26,622 bases of DNA from positions 1 through 26,622 of the forward strand of contig CAMLCW010000023.1 in NCBI GenBank assembly GCA_946478645.1, written 5' to 3'. This document shows positions 24,622 to 26,622 of this stretch, piece after piece (position 1 is the stretch's first letter; each line of letters opens with the position of its first letter). This stretch comes from an uncultured Variovorax sp. (lineage in GTDB: Bacteria; Pseudomonadota; Gammaproteobacteria; Burkholderiales; Burkholderiaceae). A model generated the notes under the pieces. It was not told the DNA's origin and searched no databases. It saw only the letters and a program-made list of their open reading frames with translations. The translations under genes were made by a program, and so were the position numbers.

Positions 24622-25172
24622 CAGAGACCCCCGTCGGCCAGTGGCGCATTGATGAGCTTGCGTGCCTCTGCGTGGAGCTCGCCGATCGTCCCGTCATTCA
24701 TGATGACGATGTCGATCAGGTGCTCGCTGATGCCGCGCTCGGACTCGTGCAGCGCGGCCTCGCCGGACAGGCCCACCTGGTTGGGGCGCTCGATCTTCAC
24801 GACGGTTCCGCCGTACTGCCGGATCAGATCCGCCTCGTTGTCGTAGCGAACATCTGTGATGACCGCGTTCGGGCGGCCCATGCGATCCCACTCGTCGAGC
24901 GCACGGCGCACCCAGACGTCCTGGTCAAGCACGTCGCGCACGCCCTTGCCGACTGCCTGCAGGGCGTGACGCCGCGTGCAGTTCAGGACAGGCGAGAAGC
25001 CTTCCTTGCCTTCCGCCGAGTGGAAGAGGTGGGTGGGTTCGCCGGCGATGATGGCGACTGCTTCCTTGAGCGGCTCTGCGAACGAGATCCGGCGGTAGCC
25101 CGCGCGGATGAATGCCTCGCCGAAGGTGTCTTTGCCGCTGTAGGCCTTACCGGTAATTCCTTGAAGTGACAT
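24621..25172 (-). CDS. Phage deoxynucleoside monophosphate kinase
   Basis: The 183-residue protein phosphorylates dNMPs to dNDPs, feeding the phage polymerase. The P-loop is GKAYSGKDT (8-16), followed by the substrate-side segment RRISFAEPLKEAV (27-39). The ITDVRYDNEADLIRQYGG block (105-122) and the HESE segment (142-145) match the gp1/T5-type dNMP kinase family. ATG 25172 puts the P-loop near the N-terminus as usual; upstream in-frame codons read the low-complexity end of the preceding gene. No Shine-Dalgarno is present; the leader is an AAC-rich run. It overlaps the upstream gene by 26 bases. Confidence 0.88.
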   Translation of the reverse strand: MSLQGITGKAYSGKDTFGEAFIRAGYRRISFAEPLKEAVAIIAGEPTHLFHSAEGKEGFSPVLNCTRRHALQAVGKGVRDVLDQDVWVRRALDEWDRMGRPNAVITDVRYDNEADLIRQYGGTVVKIERPNQVGLSGEAALHESERGISEHLIDIVIMNDGTIGELHAEARKLINAPLADGGL

Positions 25173-25398
25173 GGCTGTTGTTGTTTTTGTTTTGGAGCCA
25201 GTTAAAGAAGCGCCGCCAGACGTAGCTGCGAGCCACACTGACGACGGTGAAGAGCACCGTGATGCTCAGGTTCTCGAAGAACGACGTGTTCAGGTTCCAC
25301 AGGGGATCGACCACGCAGTGCTGGAGAATCAGGGAGATGGCGAAGGCGACCGCAGTCCCGCTCACCACCTCGACGAGGGAGCCGCGCCGGGTCTGCAT
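25147..25398 (-). CDS. DUF7220-like small membrane protein
   Basis: The 83-residue protein has two hydrophobic segments, about 11-27 (VVSGTAVAFAISLILQH) and 43-56 (LSITVLFTVVSVAR), and a conserved-looking SVARSYVWRRFF following the second. The opening SLVEVVSGTAVAF and the FTVVS-x-x-RSY-x-x-RR-x-F block match a phage family I know as DUF7220, which has no assigned function. Its C-terminal tail (QNKNNNS) is encoded by the A-rich leader of the kinase gene. ATG 25398 overlaps the preceding stop as TGATG. Confidence 0.78.
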   Translation of the reverse strand: MQTRRGSLVEVVSGTAVAFAISLILQHCVVDPLWNLNTSFFENLSITVLFTVVSVARSYVWRRFFNWLQNKNNNSHVTSRNYR

Positions 25399-25700
25399 CA
25401 GGTCGCCGGCACGTAGCTGACTTCGGCCAGCGAGAGGGCGTCCTTTCCGAGGCTCGCCGTCAGCTGTTCGTCGTCGCCAACACCGAACGCCTTGAACGTG
25501 TTGGCCAACGCCTGCTGGGTCAGCAGCCTGGAAGTCTCGGCGTGGCCGACGATTGCGAGCGCGCGGCCGAGCATCAGAATGCCGGCGAGAGCGAACGTGA
25601 CCTCGAGGTACTGCTCACCCTGCACGGCGCGGATGGTCTCGGCAACGGCCGCCTGCTTCTGCCGGGCGGCCGCGACCCTTTGTTCGTTTGTCTGGTCCAT
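25398..25700 (-). CDS. 100-aa phage protein of unknown function
   Basis: From ATG 25700 the protein is mostly helical: a polar helix (MDQTNEQRVAAARQKQAAVAETIRAVQ), a hydrophobic helix (YLEVTFALAGILMLGRALAIV, about 31-51) that may be buried or membrane-associated, and a second amphipathic part. The ATG follows a run of AAC/AAG triplets without a classical Shine-Dalgarno, 19 bases after the preceding stop. Further upstream in-frame codons lie in the low-complexity leader. No family recognised. Confidence 0.68.
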   Translation of the reverse strand: MDQTNEQRVAAARQKQAAVAETIRAVQGEQYLEVTFALAGILMLGRALAIVGHAETSRLLTQQALANTFKAFGVGDDEQLTASLGKDALSLAEVSYVPAT

Positions 25701-25719
25701 CTTTTTGTTCTTCTTCTTG

Positions 25720-26622
25720 TTATGGAACGAGCGAGTAGAGATGAGCGCGCCACTTGTCGACCGTGTCGGCCCGCGGCGCTGAGACACCTCTGAAGGGGTT
25801 ACCGAAAAGGCTTCGGAACTCCGCTGCAGAAACCACGCGAGGCACGACCTTGTCGTACACCAGGCGCAGGTTCTTTTCGCGGTCCAGCAGCTGCAGCGCT
25901 GCCACGACCGCCTCTTCTCTCGCAGCGCGCGGCGCCGCGCCAGCGGAGAGCCTCACGTCCTGCTCATCGAGCAGACCCTGCCGGACGGCCCGCAGCACCA
26001 CGTTGGCGGCCTGCAGGCAAGCGTGCGGGGTGTCCTCGTTCTCCATCAGCGCGACGGCAAGCGGGTGCGCCGATCGGAGCGGACGGATGCACAGGCCTTC
26101 CAGCTTGGCGTCGGAGGCCTGGTAGCGCGGAGAGATCACCTTTCGGTGCATGTTCGAGAAGATGCCGCGGTGGCTCACCTCGAGCATGTAGCCGGACAGG
26201 TGCATTCGCAGCTGCAGCGTGCGCTCGTGCATCAACGCTGCGTTCGACAGGGCGAACTGCAGGTTCTCCTGGCCTTCCAGGTGCTGCGCGAGGGCGATGA
26301 TCATCGCCGCCGGCTGCGCCCAATCTCGGGGGTGCCGCGGTCCGCCGAAGACGCGCTTGAAGGCTGCTGGCCCCAAGACGAAGCGGTCGCGCTGGATCGC
26401 CTCGAGCGGTGACCGCCGGCTGTAGTGCGCGCCGAGGTCCTGATCCACATACGCCTCCCACAGGCCAAGCAGATCCTGCACGTCGCCCTTGGGCTTCGGC
26501 AGCAGCCAGCTGTAGGGGGCGACGGGGCAGGGGCCCTCGAAGAGGTGGAAGCCGGGCAGGAGCACGCTCGAGAGTGGCTTGCGGCCAAGCTCCCGCGCGC
26601 GCTCCTTCACCGCTGAAGCAAC
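25720..26622 (-). CDS. Large phage protein of unknown function, possibly partial
   Basis: The frame is open to the window edge; the first in-view start is GTG 26610 (296 residues) but it has no Shine-Dalgarno, so the true start may lie outside. The protein is largely helical with a conserved-looking N-terminal part (LPGFHLFEGPCPVAPYSWLL, then GDVQDLLGLWEAYVDQDLG) and many Arg and His. No nucleotide-binding loop, metal site or membrane segment is visible. As the first gene seen of the replication operon, it could be a replication accessory factor, but nothing in the sequence proves it. Confidence 0.65.
   Translation of the reverse strand, partial: VASAVKERARELGRKPLSSVLLPGFHLFEGPCPVAPYSWLLPKPKGDVQDLLGLWEAYVDQDLGAHYSRRSPLEAIQRDRFVLGPAAFKRVFGGPRHPRDWAQPAAMIIALAQHLEGQENLQFALSNAALMHERTLQLRMHLSGYMLEVSHRGIFSNMHRKVISPRYQASDAKLEGLCIRPLRSAHPLAVALMENEDTPHACLQAANVVLRAVRQGLLDEQDVRLSAGAAPRAAREEAVVAALQLLDREKNLRLVYDKVVPRVVSAAEFRSLFGNPFRGVSAPRADTVDKWRAHLYSLVP

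Larger units (their letters stand above)
12770..26622. mobile_element. Left part of a tRNA-integrated prophage
   Basis: From the tRNA-Val 3' end onward all genes are on the minus strand and of phage type: integrase, excisionase-like protein, then a long DNA-replication and nucleotide-metabolism operon. No repressor, head, tail, lysis or terminase gene is in view, so the element continues to the right and attR is not seen. The first base is given as the tRNA end; the true crossover is within the tRNA. Confidence 0.9.

Overview
The window joins a bacterial chromosome (1-12770) to the left end of an integrated prophage (about 12770-26622, running off the right edge). The GC-rich coding, the gene set (mfd, ispD-ispF, an OmpR/EnvZ pair, a SIMPL-domain protein, a 3-hydroxybutyrate dehydrogenase, relA) and the style of the small exported protein at 7440 suggest a betaproteobacterium of the Burkholderiales, probably Comamonadaceae and possibly Variovorax-like. 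This rests on recognising the proteins; no search was run.

Chromosomal part. A truncated ribbon-helix-helix antitoxin-like gene (1-144, minus) has a palindromic operator between it and mfd. mfd (minus) and ispD-ispF (plus) diverge. ispF meets the OmpR/EnvZ-type operon tail to tail, sharing a CTAG stop. Then come two exported proteins, a 3-hydroxybutyrate dehydrogenase divergent from an alpha/beta hydrolase, and relA directly behind the hydrolase. tRNA-Val(GAC) follows relA and is the apparent attachment gene.

Prophage part. A tyrosine integrase lies against the tRNA, and its reading frame runs antisense through the whole tRNA. An excisionase-like gene follows. From 14200 to 15134 lies a mostly non-coding control region: a 53-aa gene between two strong hairpin terminators, then an AT-rich stretch with a parS-like site (13 of 16 consensus positions) and two DnaA-box-like sequences, closed by the terminator of the main operon. 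From 26622 down to 15135 at least 15 minus-strand genes form one transcription unit; from 25700 to 15135 every neighbouring pair overlaps.

How the genes fit together. The long operon is an early phage DNA-metabolism module. Precursor supply comes from a deoxynucleoside monophosphate kinase and a ThyX-type thymidylate synthase. Synthesis is by a full-length Pol I-like polymerase carrying its own 5' nuclease and 3'-5' exonuclease. Processing and recombination fall to SbcD, SbcC and a RecU-like nuclease. Small zinc-binding, HTH and membrane proteins of unknown role are interleaved. No structural, lysis or repressor genes are in view, so they must lie to the right. The most unusual items are the parS/DnaA-box region, the integrase-tRNA overlap and the heavily expanded phage Pol I.
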